DNA of 64,000 bases from Arthrobacter gandavensis (GCF_009192735.1 NZ_VTFU01000004.1:62001-126000), one strand, 5' to 3'. Shown: positions 19,154-28,778, counted from the first letter of the stretch. Program-made: numbers and translations. The notes: generated by a model from the sequence alone, not told the origin.

Positions 19154-21370
19154 TTACTCTGCGGACTCGGTTTCTGCCGCTTCTTCGCCTTCGGCAACAA
19201 CCGGAGACAGGGAGAGCTTGCCGCGGTCGTCGATCTTGGTGATTTCCACCTGGATCTTCTGGCCGACGGAGACAACCTCGTCAACGTTGTCCACGCGCTT
19301 GCCGCCGGCGAGCTTGCGCAGCTCGGAGATGTGCAGCAGGCCGTCCTTGCCCGGGGTCAGGGAGACGAAGGCACCAAAGGTGGTGGTCTTCACTACCGTG
19401 CCGAGGTAACGCTCGCCGATCTCGGGGACCTGCGGGTTGGCGATCGCGTTGACCGCCGCACGGGCAGCCTCGGCGGAGGTGCCGTCGGTTGCGCCGATGA
19501 GGACCGTGCCGTCATCTTCGATGGAGATGTCAGCGCCGGTGTCCTCCTGGATCTGGTTGATCATCTTGCCCTTCGGGCCGATGACCTCGCCGATCTTGTC
19601 CACGGGGATCTTCACCGAGATGATGCGCGGGGCGTACTCGGAGAGCTCGTCCGGCGTGTCGATCGCAGCGTCCATGACACCGAGGATGTGCAGGCGTGCT
19701 TCGCGGGCCTGCTTCAGTGCTGCTGCCAGCACCGAAGCGGGGATGCCGTCGAGCTTCGTGTCCAGCTGGATGGCCGTCACGAACTCGGAGGTACCGGCAA
19801 CCTTGAAGTCCATGTCACCGAAGGCATCTTCGGCGCCGAGGATATCGGTCAGGGCCGCGTAACGGGTCTCGCCGTCAACCTGGTCGGAGACCAGGCCCAT
19901 GGCGATGCCGGCAACCGGAGCGCGCAGCGGAACACCGGCGTTGAGCATGGACAGCGTCGAGGCGCAGACCGAACCCATCGAGGTGGAGCCGTTGGAGCTC
20001 AGGGCTTCGGAGACCTGGCGGATGGCGTACGGGAATTCCTCACGCGTCGGCAGCACCGGCATGAGCGCGCGCTCTGCCAGGGCACCGTGGCCGATTTCGC
20101 GGCGCTTGGGCGAACCCACGCGGCCGGTTTCACCGGTGGAGTACGGCGGGAAGTTGTAGTTGTGCATGTAGCGCTTGCGCGTTACCGGCGACAGCGAATC
20201 GATCTGCTGTTCCATCTTCAGCATGTTCAGCGTGGTGACGCCCAGGATCTGGGTTTCGCCGCGCTCGAAGATGGCTGAACCGTGAACGCGGGGCAGGACC
20301 TCAACCTCGGCGGTCAGCTGGCGGATGTCCGTCAGGCCGCGGCCGTCGATGCGGACCTGGTCCTTCAGGATGCGCTGGCGCACAACCTGCTTGGTGACGG
20401 AACGGAATGCTGCGGAGATTTCCTTCTCGCGGCCTTCGAACTTCTCGGCCAGCGAAGCGACAACTTCGTCCTTGAGCTCGTCGGCTGCAATGTCGCGCTC
20501 CTGCTTGTCGGCGATCGAGAAGACCTTGGCCAGCTTTTCAGCGGCTGCGGCTTCCACGGCTTCGTAGACGTCGTCCTGGTAGTCCAGGAAGATCGGGAAC
20601 TCAACGGTGGGCTTGGCGGCGCGTGCCGCCAGGTCCGCCTGAGCCTCGCACAGGGCCTTGATGAACGGCTTGGAGGCTTCGAGGCCTTCCGCGACAACCT
20701 CTTCGGTCGGGGCGGTGGCGCCCTCTTCCTTGATGAGGTTCCAGGCTGCGTCGGTTGCTTCGGCTTCCACCATCATGATGGCGACGTCGTCACCGGCGAT
20801 GCGGCCGGCAACCACCATGGAGAACACGGCGCGCTCCAGCTCGGAGTGCTTCGGGAAGGCAACCCACTGGTTATCGATCAGGGCAACGCGGACGCCGCCG
20901 ATCGGGCCGGAGAACGGCAGGCCGCTCAGCTGGGTGGACATGGAGGAAGCGTTGATCGCGACGACGTCGTACAGCACGTCGGGGTTGATCGCCAGGACGG
21001 TGACCACGATCTGGACCTCGTTGCGCAGGCCCTTGACGAAGGCGGGGCGCAGCGGGCGGTCCATCAGGCGGCAGGCCAGGATGGCTTCGGTGGACGGGCG
21101 GCCTTCACGGCGGAAGAACGAGCCCGGGATGCGGCCGGCGGCGTACATGCGCTCTTCGACGTCCACGGTCAGCGGGAAGAAGTCGAAACCTTCGCGCGGG
21201 GACTTGCCGGCGGACGTTGCCGACAGCAGGACGGTGTCATCGTCGATGTAGACAGTGGCTGCGCCTGCAGCCTGCTGGGCCAGACGGCCGGTTTCAAAGC
21301 GGATGACGCGCTGGCCATATTTGCCGTTGTCAATGACGGCTTCTGCGAACTGAATTTCGGGACCCTCCAT
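19154..21370 (-). CDS. pnp: Polyribonucleotide nucleotidyltransferase (PNPase)
   Basis: This 738-residue phosphorolytic 3'-5' exoribonuclease acts in RNA decay and tailing. It shows two RNase PH-like domains separated by a helical region, then a KH domain ([19 protein letters not shown]) and a C-terminal S1 domain ([21 protein letters not shown]), with an acidic tail. The ATG at 21370 has GGAGGTGA eight bases upstream. It lies 336 bases downstream of rpsO on the same strand, separated by a terminator and a repeat-containing leader. In E. coli the equivalent leader mediates autoregulation; whether that holds here is unknown. Confidence 0.96.
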   Translation of the reverse strand: MEGPEIQFAEAVIDNGKYGQRVIRFETGRLAQQAAGAATVYIDDDTVLLSATSAGKSPREGFDFFPLTVDVEERMYAAGRIPGSFFRREGRPSTEAILACRLMDRPLRPAFVKGLRNEVQIVVTVLAINPDVLYDVVAINASSMSTQLSGLPFSGPIGGVRVALIDNQWVAFPKHSELERAVFSMVVAGRIAGDDVAIMMVEAEATDAAWNLIKEEGATAPTEEVVAEGLEASKPFIKALCEAQADLAARAAKPTVEFPIFLDYQDDVYEAVEAAAAEKLAKVFSIADKQERDIAADELKDEVVASLAEKFEGREKEISAAFRSVTKQVVRQRILKDQVRIDGRGLTDIRQLTAEVEVLPRVHGSAIFERGETQILGVTTLNMLKMEQQIDSLSPVTRKRYMHNYNFPPYSTGETGRVGSPKRREIGHGALAERALMPVLPTREEFPYAIRQVSEALSSNGSTSMGSVCASTLSMLNAGVPLRAPVAGIAMGLVSDQVDGETRYAALTDILGAEDAFGDMDFKVAGTSEFVTAIQLDTKLDGIPASVLAAALKQAREARLHILGVMDAAIDTPDELSEYAPRIISVKIPVDKIGEVIGPKGKMINQIQEDTGADISIEDDGTVLIGATDGTSAEAARAAVNAIANPQVPEIGERYLGTVVKTTTFGAFVSLTPGKDGLLHISELRKLAGGKRVDNVDEVVSVGQKIQVEITKIDDRGKLSLSPVVAEGEEAAETESAE

Positions 21371-21560
21371 AGAGAGTCACCTCCGTTTCTTCGTTGGCGG
21401 AGGCATCCAGCATCGTCCCAATAAACGCGTGGACCGCTGCGAGGCGGTTCGGTTCAACACCCGGTCTTCGATCGAGGTCCACGGGCACAAACTCCCGGAG
21501 ACCACTACCGAGGACCGCGAATGCTGCGATGCTGGCTGACTCCTGTTGATGTTTCCTTCG

Positions 21561-21603
21561 GTACTGCGGTGTTGCGGGTACTGCGGTGCTGCCTGTACTG
21601 CAC
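21561..21603. repeat. 17-bp tandem repeat, 2.5 copies, upstream of pnp
   Basis: GTACTGCGGTGTTGCGG (21561-21577) is followed by GTACTGCGGTGCTGCCT (21578-21594) and the partial copy GTACTGCAC (21595-21603). The first eleven bases are identical in the full copies. It is non-coding and upstream of pnp. Confidence 0.85.
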
Positions 21604-21657
21604 AAAAGCTCAAACGGCGGGTGCGCTTCCGGTCAGGGCCGGTGTCCATGCCTGCCT

Positions 21658-21699
21658 GAAAAAGGGCGGCTCCCGCGAAGAACGCAGGGGCCACCCTTT
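21658..21699 (-). terminator. Rho-independent terminator of rpsO
   Basis: On the minus strand AAGGGTGGC pairs with GCCGCCCTT (one G-U-type mismatch) across a GC-rich loop, and five T residues follow directly. It lies just after the rpsO stop and is the clearest canonical intrinsic terminator in the window. Confidence 0.8.
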
Positions 21700-21706
21700 C
21701 CAAAGA

Positions 21707-21976
21707 CTACTTGCGCAGGCCGAGGCGCTCGATGAGCGCACGGTAGCGGGTGATGTCCGTTTCTTTCAGGTACGAAAGCATACGACGACGGCGACCAACC
21801 AGGGCCATCAGGCCGCGGCGGGTGTGGTGGTCATGCTTGTGCATCTTCAAGTGTTCCGTCAGGTCGAGGATGCGGCGCGACAGCACTGCAACCTGCACCT
21901 CGGGCGAACCGGTGTCGCCTTCGGCCCGAGCGTATTCCTTGATGATTTCCTGCTTGACTACGGGGTCAAGTGCCAA
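21707..21976 (-). CDS. rpsO: 30S ribosomal protein S15
   Basis: S15 binds the central domain of 16S rRNA early in 30S assembly. The 89-residue protein contains the hallmark [15 protein letters not shown] and [11 protein letters not shown] stretches. The frame is open to 22069, but S15 begins at [11 protein letters not shown], so the start is TTG at 21976 with AGGAG seven bases before it. This gives exactly the family length. ribF lies 136 bases upstream on the same strand. Confidence 0.97.
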   Translation of the reverse strand: MALDPVVKQEIIKEYARAEGDTGSPEVQVAVLSRRILDLTEHLKMHKHDHHTRRGLMALVGRRRRMLSYLKETDITRYRALIERLGLRK

Positions 21977-22112
21977 TGTAACTCTCCTAGAGTTGTGCCG
22001 TGAGGCCCGAATCAGCACTTCGCTGCCGGGAATCTTGGCGCCGCACGGGAACGAATCCCCCGGACGCAAAGAAATTCAGCCGCCACGGACCGCAGCCGAA
22101 TTTGAATCCAGT

Positions 22113-23102
22113 TTACCTGTCCGCGCCGCTATCTGTCGAAAGGACGTTCCGGGTGCGCGCCACGTCCAGGCGCATCTGCTCGATCAGCGCTTCGGGACCG
22201 GTGTAGGCCACCATGCCGCGCAGCCGGTCCACGAACTCCACGATGACGTGCTGTCCGTAGAGGTTGAAGTCGGTGACCTCCTCATCCGGACGGTCGATCA
22301 CGTGGGCCTCCACCTGCCGGCTGACGCCGTCGAACGTCGGGTTGGAACCCACCGAGATGGCTGCGGGCCAGCGCGTCCCGGCTTCATCGACGAGCCATCC
22401 GGCGTAGATTCCGTCCGCGGGAATCAGTCCCGTGGACTCAGGGGCCAGGTTGGCCGTGGGGAAGCCCAGTTCGCGGCCGCGGGCCGCGCCGTGCACCACT
22501 TCGCCGCGCATGCGGTGGGTGCGTCCGAGCAGGCGCGCGGCGGTGCGCACATCGCCGGCGCGCAGCGCTTCCCGGATCCAGGTGGAGGAACAGCGCCGGC
22601 CCTCCGGTGCGGAAGGGCCGTCCGGCAGGGCACCAAAGTCCTCCACCGCCTGGACTTCGAAGCCGAGCCGGTTGCCCAGTTCGCGCATGGTTTGCAGGTC
22701 GCCGGCGTTCCCGCGGCCAAAGCGCACGTCGTGGCCAATGACGACGGCGCACACCCGCAGTCCTTCCACAAAGACCTTGCGGACAAACTCCTCCGCGGTC
22801 ATGGACGCCAGCTGCAGGTCGTAATGCATCATGAGCAGCCCGTCCAGGCCGGTGGCCGCCAGGGCCTCCCGCCGGTCCAGCGGACCCATAATGAGCTCGG
22901 GCGCAGCGTCGGGACGGTGCACCTGGGCCGGGTGCGGATCAAAGGAAATGGCCACCGCTGCGGCATCCTTCCCGCGGGCCACCTTTACCAGGCGGTCCAG
23001 CACATGCTGGTGCCCCAGGTGGACGCCGTCGAAGTTTCCGATCGTCACTACTGTCGGACCGATGCCGGCAGGAACCTCCGCCAGGTCATTCCAGTAGTAC
23101 AC
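22113..23102 (-). CDS. ribF: Bifunctional riboflavin kinase / FAD synthetase
   Basis: RibF phosphorylates riboflavin to FMN and adenylylates FMN to FAD. The N-terminal adenylyltransferase domain shows GNFDGVHLGHQ at about residue 22, and the C-terminal flavokinase domain has RELGFPTANL and VEFVDRLRGM. At 329 residues it is full length. The start is GTG at 23102 with AAGGAG five bases upstream. truB-ribF-rpsO is a common actinobacterial order; here three membrane genes separate truB from ribF. No FMN riboswitch-like sequence was recognised upstream. Confidence 0.95.
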   Translation of the reverse strand: MYYWNDLAEVPAGIGPTVVTIGNFDGVHLGHQHVLDRLVKVARGKDAAAVAISFDPHPAQVHRPDAAPELIMGPLDRREALAATGLDGLLMMHYDLQLASMTAEEFVRKVFVEGLRVCAVVIGHDVRFGRGNAGDLQTMRELGNRLGFEVQAVEDFGALPDGPSAPEGRRCSSTWIREALRAGDVRTAARLLGRTHRMRGEVVHGAARGRELGFPTANLAPESTGLIPADGIYAGWLVDEAGTRWPAAISVGSNPTFDGVSRQVEAHVIDRPDEEVTDFNLYGQHVIVEFVDRLRGMVAYTGPEALIEQMRLDVARTRNVLSTDSGADR

Positions 23103-23218
23103 ACAGGCTCCTTAAGACAGGCGGTTCGGTCACGGCGGTGCCGCGGCTGGTGGGCCGGCAACAGCGGAGGCTGAAACCGGACCTAACCATTATTGCCGAA
23201 AATGCCGCCGGAAAAGAC

Positions 23219-23959
23219 TCAGCCCTGCGCACCCGCCGCCGCGGCACCGTCTGCACGGCCGCTGGAACCCTCGCTGAATTCACGCTTCAACTCACTGGTT
23301 TTGGCGATAAACCGGTGCCACACCAGCAGGGCGGGCGGGAAGGCCAGCTCCAGGATCATCAGGATGATCATGGTGTAGTGGGGCGTTCCGCTGAAGGCCC
23401 AGGAGAGCACGCGCCCAATTCCGCCCAGGAAAACCATCAGACAGACGAGCCACAGCATGTTGGCCCATTGGAACTTCACCGCAATGGCGATGAACGCCGC
23501 GCCAACGCCCACCATCATGGCCGAGAAGAAGCGGAACTGTGATTCCAGGGACGCGTTGACCTCTCCGCCGCCGGTGTCGGCAACCCCGGCCGTGCCGGTG
23601 GCCAGGTAGTAGATGCCGACGCCGGCGATCAGGACCCCCACACCGATCACGACGGCGCGGAAGACGCCCCAGTCGTCGCTGCTCTTGTACGGCTTGGTCT
23701 TGGGTTTGGCCGGTTGCCGGCCGTCCTGCCCCGCGCTGGTGCCGGCGCGCTTTTCGGTCTTTGGAAGCTGAAGCTTCTCAGTGGGCCGGGTGGTCTGGGC
23801 GGAAGAGGGTACCGCCGGTTTCCGCCCTGTTGTCCCGGCTGAAGGAGAAGACGGTTGACCGGCGGGCGGCTGGGAAGGCTGTCCGGTGGGGGGCTGGGCG
23901 GGTTGCTGTGAACCCGTTCCGCTGTGGCGATCGCTGGGTGTTGCTGCCGGGTTGCTCAT
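23219..23959 (-). CDS. Membrane protein with Pro/Gln-rich N-terminal tail, possibly DUF4345
   Basis: This 246-residue protein starts at ATG 23959 (MSNPAATPS) behind an AGGGGG element; an earlier in-frame start at 24028 is less likely. Residues 1-100 are disordered, rich in Pro, Gln, Ser and Thr, with PPTGQPSQPPAGQPS repeats. Four membrane helices follow at about 108-131, 150-172, 177-200 and 205-228. FRFFSAMMVGVGAAFIA and FLGGIGRVLSWAFSG look like the DUF4345 family of four-helix proteins. Function is unknown. It is the last of three co-oriented membrane genes between truB and ribF. Confidence 0.72.
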   Translation of the reverse strand: MSNPAATPSDRHSGTGSQQPAQPPTGQPSQPPAGQPSSPSAGTTGRKPAVPSSAQTTRPTEKLQLPKTEKRAGTSAGQDGRQPAKPKTKPYKSSDDWGVFRAVVIGVGVLIAGVGIYYLATGTAGVADTGGGEVNASLESQFRFFSAMMVGVGAAFIAIAVKFQWANMLWLVCLMVFLGGIGRVLSWAFSGTPHYTMIILMILELAFPPALLVWHRFIAKTSELKREFSEGSSGRADGAAAAGAQG

Positions 23960-24079
23960 TTTTCCCCCTGAAGGAGTGGAAAACCTGCCGTGTGATGCAT
24001 TCTCCTGCCATCGTCTCACGCAGCACAACGTCAGGGCGCCACACGATGCCGGCGGGTTTTACACGCCGGCATCGGCGGA

Positions 24080-24553
24080 TCAGGAGCGGGCTGCACCCGT
24101 GCGGTGACGGTACAGCCACCACAATCCGAGAATCGGAAGAACCAGCGGAACGTAGCCGTATCCGGCACCGAAGCCGGACCAGACGGTGTCATCCGGCAGC
24201 GCGGCCGGATCCACGAGGCCGAAGATGCCCACGGCCAGCACACCGAGCATTTCGATGCCCACCGCAATCACGGAAACCCGGTAGGACTTCGGGCCGGACC
24301 GGGCCAGGCCCACGGTGGCGACGATGTAGACCACGGCGGCAAAGGCCGACAACAGGTAAGCCACCGGCGCCTCGTCAAACTTCGTGGCGATCTGGAACAG
24401 GGCGCGTGCCGTGGAGGACAGTGCAAAGACGGCGTAGACGGCTACCAGCAGCCGGCCCGGGCCGGCGTTGCGGCCCGCGGGTCCAGCTGCTTCTGATCCG
24501 TCCGCCGGGCGGGAGGACTCTGGGCGGTTGGACCCGGAATTGTTCATTTTCAT
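24080..24553 (-). CDS. Conserved four-helix membrane protein of unknown function
   Basis: The 157-residue protein has a polar N-terminal 30 residues and then four hydrophobic helices (LLVAVYAVFALSSTARALFQ; AYLLSAFAAVVYIVATVGLA; VSVIAVGIEMLGVLAVGIFG; VPLVLPILGLWWLY). ARALFQIATKFDEAP is reminiscent of small actinobacterial membrane proteins without assigned role. The ATG at 24553 overlaps the stop of the previous gene (ATGA), so the two are translationally coupled. Longer upstream frames are read-through of that neighbour. Confidence 0.72.
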   Translation of the reverse strand: MKMNNSGSNRPESSRPADGSEAAGPAGRNAGPGRLLVAVYAVFALSSTARALFQIATKFDEAPVAYLLSAFAAVVYIVATVGLARSGPKSYRVSVIAVGIEMLGVLAVGIFGLVDPAALPDDTVWSGFGAGYGYVPLVLPILGLWWLYRHRTGAARS

Positions 24554-24924
24554 GCGAGGGGTGCTCCGTCCCAGATTTGTTCCATCCGGAACAACATGAC
24601 AAATACGGTGATGCCGACGGCGCCAAGGACCAGGTTGCTCCAGCGGCTGCGGTCCATCAGCGACCACCAGATGGCGCCGGCCGGAATCAGCAGGGCCGTG
24701 AAGAGGTACCCCCAGAACTCCCATGCCTCGCCGGCCACGGCTTCGCCGCCCATCTGGCGGATGATCCCGAAGACTGCATAGACCAGCAGGAACAGCTCGA
24801 CGGCGGCGACTGACAGGATGGTGAGGTCGTTGGGCCCCTGCTTCAGGATTGCTGCCCCGAAGCAGAGCACCAACGACACCAGGCACACGATGGTGCCCAC
24901 GATGAACATCGGATCCACAACCAT
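24550..24924 (-). CDS. Small conserved membrane protein of unknown function
   Basis: This 124-residue protein has four hydrophobic helices: FIVGTIVCLVSLVLCFGAA, ILSVAAVELFLLVYAVFGI, FWGYLFTALLIPAGAIWW and LVLGAVGITVFVMLFRM. The helices are joined by short charged loops. It begins at ATG 24924, the base after the truB stop, and overlaps the next membrane gene by four bases. The tight spacing argues that all three membrane genes are expressed with truB. I do not recognise a function. Confidence 0.72.
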   Translation of the reverse strand: MVVDPMFIVGTIVCLVSLVLCFGAAILKQGPNDLTILSVAAVELFLLVYAVFGIIRQMGGEAVAGEAWEFWGYLFTALLIPAGAIWWSLMDRSRWSNLVLGAVGITVFVMLFRMEQIWDGAPLA

Positions 24925-25869
24925 TTACGCCTCGTTTCCCGGTGCGAAGACCAGCAGGGCCTTGGCGTAGGCGGCGGGAAATTCGGCTCCGGCGGGGCCG
25001 CGGTTCTCGAGCAGTGCCACCAGCGTTCCGCCGGGGGCGAAGGCAGCGACCGGTGCCCCGCCGTCGGAACCCGGCGGGCCGGCCGGCGACGGCGGAACCC
25101 GGCGGCCGTGGGAAAGGTCGGTTGCTTCAGCGGCAGTGAGCTCACGGACCGGGAACAGCGCCCGGGCGGCGTCGTCGAGCTCAAGGACCGTAAGGTTCTC
25201 GGCCAGCTGCTCCAGGGTGGCCGCCTGCTCGACGCTGTACGGGCCAACGCAGGTGCGCCGCAGCGCGGTGAGGTGCCCGCCCACTCCAAGGGCGGTGCCC
25301 AGGTCGCGGGCGAGGGCGCGGATGTAGGTGCCGGAGGAGCATTCCACGGTGACGTCGACGTCGCGCAGCTTGCCGCCGGCCTCCCGGCGGATGTCGTGGA
25401 CCTCGAAGCGGGACACCGTGACGGGGCGGGCGGGAAGGTTGACCTCTCCCCCGGCGCGCACGCGTGCATAGGAACGTTCGCCGTTGACCTTGATGGCACT
25501 GACGCTGCTGGGAACCTGCTGGATGTCTCCGGTCAACTCCGCCACCGCAGTCATGATGTCCCCGTCCGTGACGGCGGCCGCGATGGTCTCCGCCGTGATG
25601 TCGCCCTCGGCGTCGTCGGTGACGGTGGACTGGCCGAGCCGGATGGTTGCTTCATAAGTCTTGGATGTGCCCACGATGTAGGTCAGGAGCCGGGTCGCCT
25701 TGTTGATGCCGACCACCAGCACTCCCGTGGCCATCGGGTCCAACGTGCCCGCATGCCCCACTTTTCGGGTTCCCGCTAGTTTCCGCAGGCGGCCAACCAC
25801 ATCGTGGCTGGTCCATCCCTGCGGCTTGTCAACAATAATCAGCCCTGAACGGACCTGCCCGGAATTCAC
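24925..25869 (-). CDS. truB: tRNA pseudouridine(55) synthase
   Basis: TruB isomerises uridine 55 in the T-loop of tRNAs. The sequence contains DKPQGWTSHDVV and the catalytic-aspartate motif GHAGTLDPMATG, followed by a C-terminal PUA-like region. I place the start at GTG 25869 (VNSGQVRSGLIIVDKP); the frame stays open to 26004, but the extra residues are Arg/Pro-rich and overlap the divergent aminotransferase. That gives 314 residues, close to the family norm. It leads the membrane trio-ribF-rpsO row. Confidence 0.93.
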   Translation of the reverse strand: MNSGQVRSGLIIVDKPQGWTSHDVVGRLRKLAGTRKVGHAGTLDPMATGVLVVGINKATRLLTYIVGTSKTYEATIRLGQSTVTDDAEGDITAETIAAAVTDGDIMTAVAELTGDIQQVPSSVSAIKVNGERSYARVRAGGEVNLPARPVTVSRFEVHDIRREAGGKLRDVDVTVECSSGTYIRALARDLGTALGVGGHLTALRRTCVGPYSVEQAATLEQLAENLTVLELDDAARALFPVRELTAAEATDLSHGRRVPPSPAGPPGSDGGAPVAAFAPGGTLVALLENRGPAGAEFPAAYAKALLVFAPGNEA

Positions 25870-25952
25870 GCCTTTCAGTATATGCGGCGCGGGCCCCCGC
25901 TTCCTGACGCTGGCCCCCGCAGGCGTCCTCGCACGGGGCCCGCGGGCAGCGA

Positions 25953-25958
25953 TAGCAT
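25953..25958 (+). promoter_or_regulatory. Candidate -10 box for leaderless aminotransferase mRNA
   Basis: TAGCAT ends six bases before the ATG at 25965. No ribosome binding site is present, which fits a leaderless start. Confidence 0.45.
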
Positions 25959-25964
25959 GCGGGT

Positions 25965-27140
25965 ATGCCAGAACTTTCGCCCCACGTCCGGAACGCCGCC
26001 GCAAACCAAATCCGCGAGATTACCCAGGCGGCGTGGGCGCAGCCGAACGCCATTGTCCTCAGCATCGGCGAACCCGGTTTCCCCACCCCGCCGCACATCC
26101 TGGAAGCAGCGCAGGCCACCCTGGGCCGGGACGAGACCGGGTACACGCCCAACGCGGGCATTACCCCGCTGCGGGCTGCGTTTGCTGACCGTGTCAGCCG
26201 CCAGAACGGGCGCGAGGTGGCCCCGGGCAGGGCGTTTGTGACCGCGGGCGCCCAGCAGGGGCTGCACCTGGCCATGAGCATGCTGCTGGACGCAGGAGAT
26301 CAAATCCTGATCCCCAACCCCGGGTATCCCACGTTTGCCATGACCGCGCGGCTGCTCCATGCCGAGCCGGTGGAGTATCCGCTGTATCCCGAGCACGACT
26401 TCCAGCCGCGGATCGCCGACATTGAGGCGTTGATCACCGACCGCACCCGGGTCCTGCTGCTGAACTCGCCGTCAAATCCCCTTGGCGCCGTCTTCAGCCC
26501 GGACCTGGTCCGGGATCTGGTGGAGCTGGCCCGGCGCCGGGACCTGTGGATCATCTCCGACGAATGCTACGAAGCCTTCACCTACGATGTTCCGCACGTG
26601 AGCCCGCTGGCGTACGACGGCGATTCCTCTTCCGGCGGTGAACGCGTCATCGTCTCGGTGACACTGTCAAAGACGTACGGCCTCACCGGACTTCGAATCG
26701 GAGCCCTGATCACGCCCGCCGGCTTGGAAACCCGGATGAGTACCGTCATGGAGTCGATCGTCTCCTGTGTGGCGTCGCCGTCGCAGTATGCGGCCCTGGC
26801 GGCCCTCACCGGCCCCCAGGACTATGTCAGCAGCGCTGCCGCCCATTACCGCACCAACCGGGACGCGGCAGCGGCGGTGCTGGATGCCAAAGGCATTCCG
26901 TACCTCAAGGCGCAGGGCGCTTTTTATCTCTGGGCCGACATGTCCCATGCCACCGAGAAGAACGTGCGGGCCTGGACGCAGAAGTTCCTGGCCGAACAGG
27001 GGGTGGCCGTGGCGCCGGGCACCGCCTTCGGGTCCATCGGCGAAGGGTGGATCCGGGTTGCGCTGTGCGGCAGCACCGAGGACCTGGTAACGGGCCTGGA
27101 ACGTCTTCCGGCACGGCCGGCAGCGATCTCCCAGGGCTGA
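25965..27140 (+). CDS. Class I/II PLP-dependent aminotransferase
   Basis: This 391-residue aminotransferase of the aspartate/aromatic type has the PLP lysine K236 in SVTLSKTYGLTGLR, the NSPSNPLG loop at about 168-175, D199 in IISDECYEAF and an arginine anchor near 244. The amino donor cannot be decided from sequence; aromatic, branched-chain or alanine-type substrates are all possible. It is divergent from truB with a TAGCAT leaderless box. Its last five codons lie in a 20-base unit that is duplicated directly after the stop. Confidence 0.85.
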   Translation: MPELSPHVRNAAANQIREITQAAWAQPNAIVLSIGEPGFPTPPHILEAAQATLGRDETGYTPNAGITPLRAAFADRVSRQNGREVAPGRAFVTAGAQQGLHLAMSMLLDAGDQILIPNPGYPTFAMTARLLHAEPVEYPLYPEHDFQPRIADIEALITDRTRVLLLNSPSNPLGAVFSPDLVRDLVELARRRDLWIISDECYEAFTYDVPHVSPLAYDGDSSSGGERVIVSVTLSKTYGLTGLRIGALITPAGLETRMSTVMESIVSCVASPSQYAALAALTGPQDYVSSAAAHYRTNRDAAAAVLDAKGIPYLKAQGAFYLWADMSHATEKNVRAWTQKFLAEQGVAVAPGTAFGSIGEGWIRVALCGSTEDLVTGLERLPARPAAISQG

Positions 27141-27160
27141 CAGTGATCTCCCAGGGCTGA
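27121..27160. repeat. 20-bp tandem duplication across an aminotransferase stop codon
   Basis: CAGCGATCTCCCAGGGCTGA at 27121-27140 is repeated at 27141-27160 with one change (CAGT for CAGC). The first copy encodes the protein end and stop; the second is untranslated. Confidence 0.9.
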
Positions 27161-27283
27161 CAGCGCATCGCCTTGCCGGTGCCCTACTCGCTCCCGCGTC
27201 GTGGCGATTACTTCCGCAGTGGACGCTTACTCACTACTTGCCCTGCTCCCCTTGGACGGCATTTCCCGGAGCGAATCCTGACA

Positions 27284-27312
27284 TTTACGTGTCCAAACCC
27301 CGGGATTAGGCT
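27284..27312 (+). promoter_or_regulatory. Candidate promoter of the ScyD/ScyE-like gene
   Basis: TTTACG at 27284-27289 and TAGGCT at 27307-27312 are separated by exactly 17 bases. Transcription would start about 80 bases before the GTG at 27401, leaving a real leader. The rest of the 27141-27400 gap shows no other convincing feature. Confidence 0.45.
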
Positions 27313-27400
27313 GTGAGGGCTTCCTCCGGGGGCGTGGCTGGGAACCGCGGATTTTGGGAAGCGAGTCTCGCATTGCACCTACCAATGCTGAGGAGTTCCC

Positions 27401-28684
27401 GTGAAAAAATCATCCCGCACCTTTGCCGCCCTGACCGCGGCGGCCGCCCTCGGACTGGGCGCGCAACCGGCGTCCGCCGGGGGCTGGCACCCTGATCCGC
27501 CGGATCCGCCGGCAGCGCCCGCGCCCGGCGATGTCGCCACAGTCGCCGACGGACTGGTCTCTCCCCTGAGCTTCGCCGTCGGACGCGGCGGGGACCTGGA
27601 CGTGGCGCAGTCAGTCCTCGGACAGCTCACCAGAGTCGATGACGGCGCCGCCGAAGTCCTGGACACCGCTCCCGCGGGATACGAGTCCTCGGCCGTATCG
27701 CGCTCCCGGGGGACCACCTATTACACCTTCACAACCGGTGCCATGACCCATGACCCGGCGCTGAATACCTCACTGCTCAAGTCAATTGACCGGGACGGCA
27801 ACATTGAGACCATCACCAACATTGCCGAATATGAGTACAGCGAAAACCCGGACAGCGTGAACAGCTACGGCTTCGAGGATCTCGATCCGGCCTGCGCCGC
27901 TCAGCTCCCTCCGGAAATGCCGGCCAGCTACACCGGACTGCCGGACTCCAATCCCTATTCGACGCTTCCGACCGGCAACGGCAGCATCCTCGTGGCGGAC
28001 GCAGGGACCAACGCCATACTCGAGGTGGACCTCTCCGGCGGCAGCATTTCCACCGTGGCAGTCCTTCCGCCGGTCCCGGCCACCATCACAGCCGAGGCAG
28101 CCGCCGCGGTTGCGCTCCCGGCCTGCACGGTGGGCGAGACCTACAATCTGGAACCCGTCCCAACCGACGTCGAATGGGGCCCGGACGGGGAACTCTATGT
28201 GACCTCACTGCCGGGCGGTCCCCCGAACCTGGGACTGGCCCCGGGATCCGTGTTCCGGGTCAACGCCGATGACGGCAGCTCTGAGCTGGTGGCCACCGGC
28301 TTTGCTGCCGCCACTGGACTCGCCGTGAGCGACAATGGCGACATCTTCGTGGCGGAGCTGTTCGGCAACAGGATCTCGGTCGTGCCCGCCGGATCCGATA
28401 CTCCCGAACTGTTCTACGAAGTCAACCAGCCCGCCGCCGTCGAGCTGCGCGGGGACGTCCTCTACGCTTCAGTGGATGCCCTGCCTCCCGGCGGGCCGGA
28501 GGAAGCGGGACCAGAGCAGCCGCCCGCTGCGCCGCCAGCCGATCCGGCTCCCCCCGCCGCCGGCCGGATCATCAGCATTGAGCTCGATTACGGGCAGGAC
28601 GACTGCTACGGCAGGGGTCACTGGCGCCATGACGGCGCCGGTCACACCCACCGCGGAGCCGACGGGCACGGGGGCGAAGAATAG
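27401..28684 (+). CDS. Secreted ScyD/ScyE-family protein
   Basis: This 427-residue exported protein has a signal peptide ([20 protein letters not shown], cleavage after ASA at about residue 26). The mature part resembles the ScyD/ScyE family, named from cyanobacterial scytonemin clusters and predicted to form a beta-propeller. Typical pieces are [19 protein letters not shown] and [20 protein letters not shown]. The tail is Pro- and then His/Gly-rich ([14 protein letters not shown]), which could bind metal. The start is GTG at 27401 with AGGAG five bases before. No scytonemin genes are near, so the role here is unknown. Confidence 0.8.
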   Translation: MKKSSRTFAALTAAAALGLGAQPASAGGWHPDPPDPPAAPAPGDVATVADGLVSPLSFAVGRGGDLDVAQSVLGQLTRVDDGAAEVLDTAPAGYESSAVSRSRGTTYYTFTTGAMTHDPALNTSLLKSIDRDGNIETITNIAEYEYSENPDSVNSYGFEDLDPACAAQLPPEMPASYTGLPDSNPYSTLPTGNGSILVADAGTNAILEVDLSGGSISTVAVLPPVPATITAEAAAAVALPACTVGETYNLEPVPTDVEWGPDGELYVTSLPGGPPNLGLAPGSVFRVNADDGSSELVATGFAAATGLAVSDNGDIFVAELFGNRISVVPAGSDTPELFYEVNQPAAVELRGDVLYASVDALPPGGPEEAGPEQPPAAPPADPAPPAAGRIISIELDYGQDDCYGRGHWRHDGAGHTHRGADGHGGEE

Positions 28685-28698
28685 GAGCGCCAATGCAG

Positions 28699-28730
28699 GA
28701 GGGGACGGCTCCTGCTGGAGCCGTCCCCTC
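28699..28730. terminator. Bidirectional hairpin terminator between ScyD-like gene and rbfA
   Basis: GAGGGGACGGCTCC (28699-28712) and GGAGCCGTCCCCTC (28717-28730) form a perfect 14-base stem with a TGCT tetraloop. It sits between two convergent genes. No T-run follows on either strand. Confidence 0.85.
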
Positions 28731-28778
28731 TCAATGCGGATACAGCCGCTTCCTCAAAGAAAGAGCTGAACCTGGTGC

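Larger units (their letters stand above)
21371..21706 (-). other. rpsO-pnp intergenic region (336 bp): terminator, tandem repeat, pnp leader
   Basis: No convincing gene is present. On the minus strand it holds the rpsO terminator at the upstream end, a 17-base tandem repeat in the middle and the pnp leader with its ribosome binding site at 21374-21388. A short ACCGC/GCGGT stem lies near 21430-21450. I could not fix a pnp promoter. Confidence 0.6.

Noticed and set aside
21977-22069. Longer rpsO start
   Set aside because: S15 is 89 residues; TTG 21976 has AGGAG and gives exactly that length.
23103-23218. Possible FMN riboswitch before ribF
   Set aside because: The 116-base gap lacks the conserved RFN-element segments; ribF has a normal AAGGAG site.
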